From: Pseudarthrobacter sp. PS3-L1
GTDB lineage: Bacteria; Actinomycetota; Actinomycetes; Actinomycetales; Micrococcaceae
Reading direction: 5' to 3'
Assembly: GCF_030063285.1 (NCBI RefSeq)
Contig: NZ_JASISU010000003.1
Location: 372,001 to 436,000, forward strand
DNA: 64,000 bases
Of the stretch, positions 63,545-64,000 are shown in pieces; position 1 is the first letter of the stretch, and every line of letters starts with the position of its first letter. A program made the translations under genes and the position numbers. The notes beneath the pieces were generated by a model. The model was not told the DNA's origin. It saw only the letters and a program-made list of their open reading frames with translations, and did not search any database.

Positions 63545-64000
63545 TCACGCTTCCGCTTCGTAGGGCTCCGGAACCAGGCCCGCATCGAGTAGCCCCAAGT
63601 AAATTCGGTCCCGCGAGAGGGGCAGTTGCGCAAATCGCACTCCAGTAGCGTTGCGGATGGCGTTAGCCAACGCCGGTGCAACCGGATTGAACGGACTCTC
63701 ACTCATGGATTTGGCTCCTAGCGGCCCCATCGTGTCATCAGTCTGCGCAAAGTACACCTCACTGCGGGGAACGTCAGCGTAGGTGGGAATGTGGTAGTGA
63801 CGCAGGATGTCAGTGGTGACCCTCCCGGCGTCGTCCACCACTACCTCCTCATAAAGCGCAGCTCCGATAGCCTGGGCAATGCCGCCCTCGATCTGCCCCC
63901 GACACTGCCGTGGGTTGATGACTACACCCGCATCGGCAGCCTGGACACTCTGCAGGATCTTCAGTTCCCCCGTTGCCCTATTGACCGCCACCCGGAAGCC
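63545..64000 (-). CDS. xanthine dehydrogenase-type molybdopterin-binding subunit, C-terminal part (runs off the window)
   Basis: Partial: 151 codons to the stop, continuing beyond base 64000. DAGVVINPRQCRGQIEGGIAQAIGAALYEE and GPLGAKSMSESPFNPVAPALANAIRNATG are typical of the XdhB/PucD large subunit (Glu at the Mo site in SESP). Oxidises hypoxanthine and xanthine to urate, upstream of UraH/UraD in this window. The rest of the gene is not visible, so other xanthine-oxidase-family members remain possible. Confidence 0.85.
   Translation of the reverse strand, partial: GFRVAVNRATGELKILQSVQAADAGVVINPRQCRGQIEGGIAQAIGAALYEEVVVDDAGRVTTDILRHYHIPTYADVPRSEVYFAQTDDTMGPLGAKSMSESPFNPVAPALANAIRNATGVRFAQLPLSRDRIYLGLLDAGLVPEPYEAEA

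Overview
The window looks like chromosomal DNA of a high-GC actinobacterium of the Micrococcaceae, most likely Arthrobacter or a close relative such as Pseudarthrobacter or Paenarthrobacter. This rests on base composition, GTG/TTG starts, actinobacterial families (RskA-type anti-sigma factor, DUF2342 metallopeptidase, DUF3180, class F sortase, MmyB regulator) and a dacB-tilS-hpt-ftsH-folEPBK-panC gene order that I recall as typical of the group. No database search was possible. I saw no tRNA, rRNA, CRISPR array, insertion sequence or prophage.

0.03-16.9 kb is mostly core. After an alpha/beta hydrolase and a DHA2-type exporter comes a long minus-strand run read from 16.3 kb down to 2.6 kb: dacB, a DUF2342 metallopeptidase, tilS, hpt, ftsH, folE, folP, folB, folK, a DUF3180 membrane protein, two bacterial PH-domain membrane proteins, a DUF2520 Rossmann protein and panC. 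Several joins are 4-bp stop/start overlaps. ppa diverges from dacB.

17-32 kb is more accessory. It holds a secreted CHRD-like protein, a lipoprotein-type class F sortase and another lipoprotein (17.6-19.8 kb), then an esterase, DUF429 and SatD-like genes, a probable copper module (His-rich membrane protein, YcnI, PepSY), a HAD phosphatase, serS with a DnaA-box-like cluster downstream, a diacylglycerol-kinase-like protein, rhodanese, a decayed peptidase E and an amidase.

32-46 kb holds a POT peptide transporter, glutaminase, pgm, a RutE-like reductase, an NCS2 permease, a five-gene Asp23 envelope-stress operon with four 4-bp overlaps plus csbD, and a second CHRD protein divergent from an ECF sigma/anti-sigma pair. 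The two CHRD proteins share a P-x-G-G-x-D-T-G-V-A motif just before the C-terminal membrane helix. It is a candidate non-LPXTG sorting signal and the most interesting lead in the window.

46-59 kb carries glycerate kinase, a histidine kinase with a degenerate receiver, and an EAL protein with an altered active-site loop. It also holds a phosphodiesterase, an alcohol dehydrogenase and a second HAD phosphatase. A purine/ureide module follows: uraD-uraH behind a promoter and a 13-bp-arm palindrome, then an NCS1 permease-racemase-SDR operon whose promoter region shares the half-site ATTCCACAT. A DUF1059 protein overlaps a canonical EAL gene.

59-64 kb has a MmyB-type regulator divergent from an MFS exporter with a paired 14-bp operator between them, a gene remnant, a LssY_C membrane protein, and at the right edge the C-terminus of a xanthine-dehydrogenase-type molybdenum subunit, which fits the purine theme.
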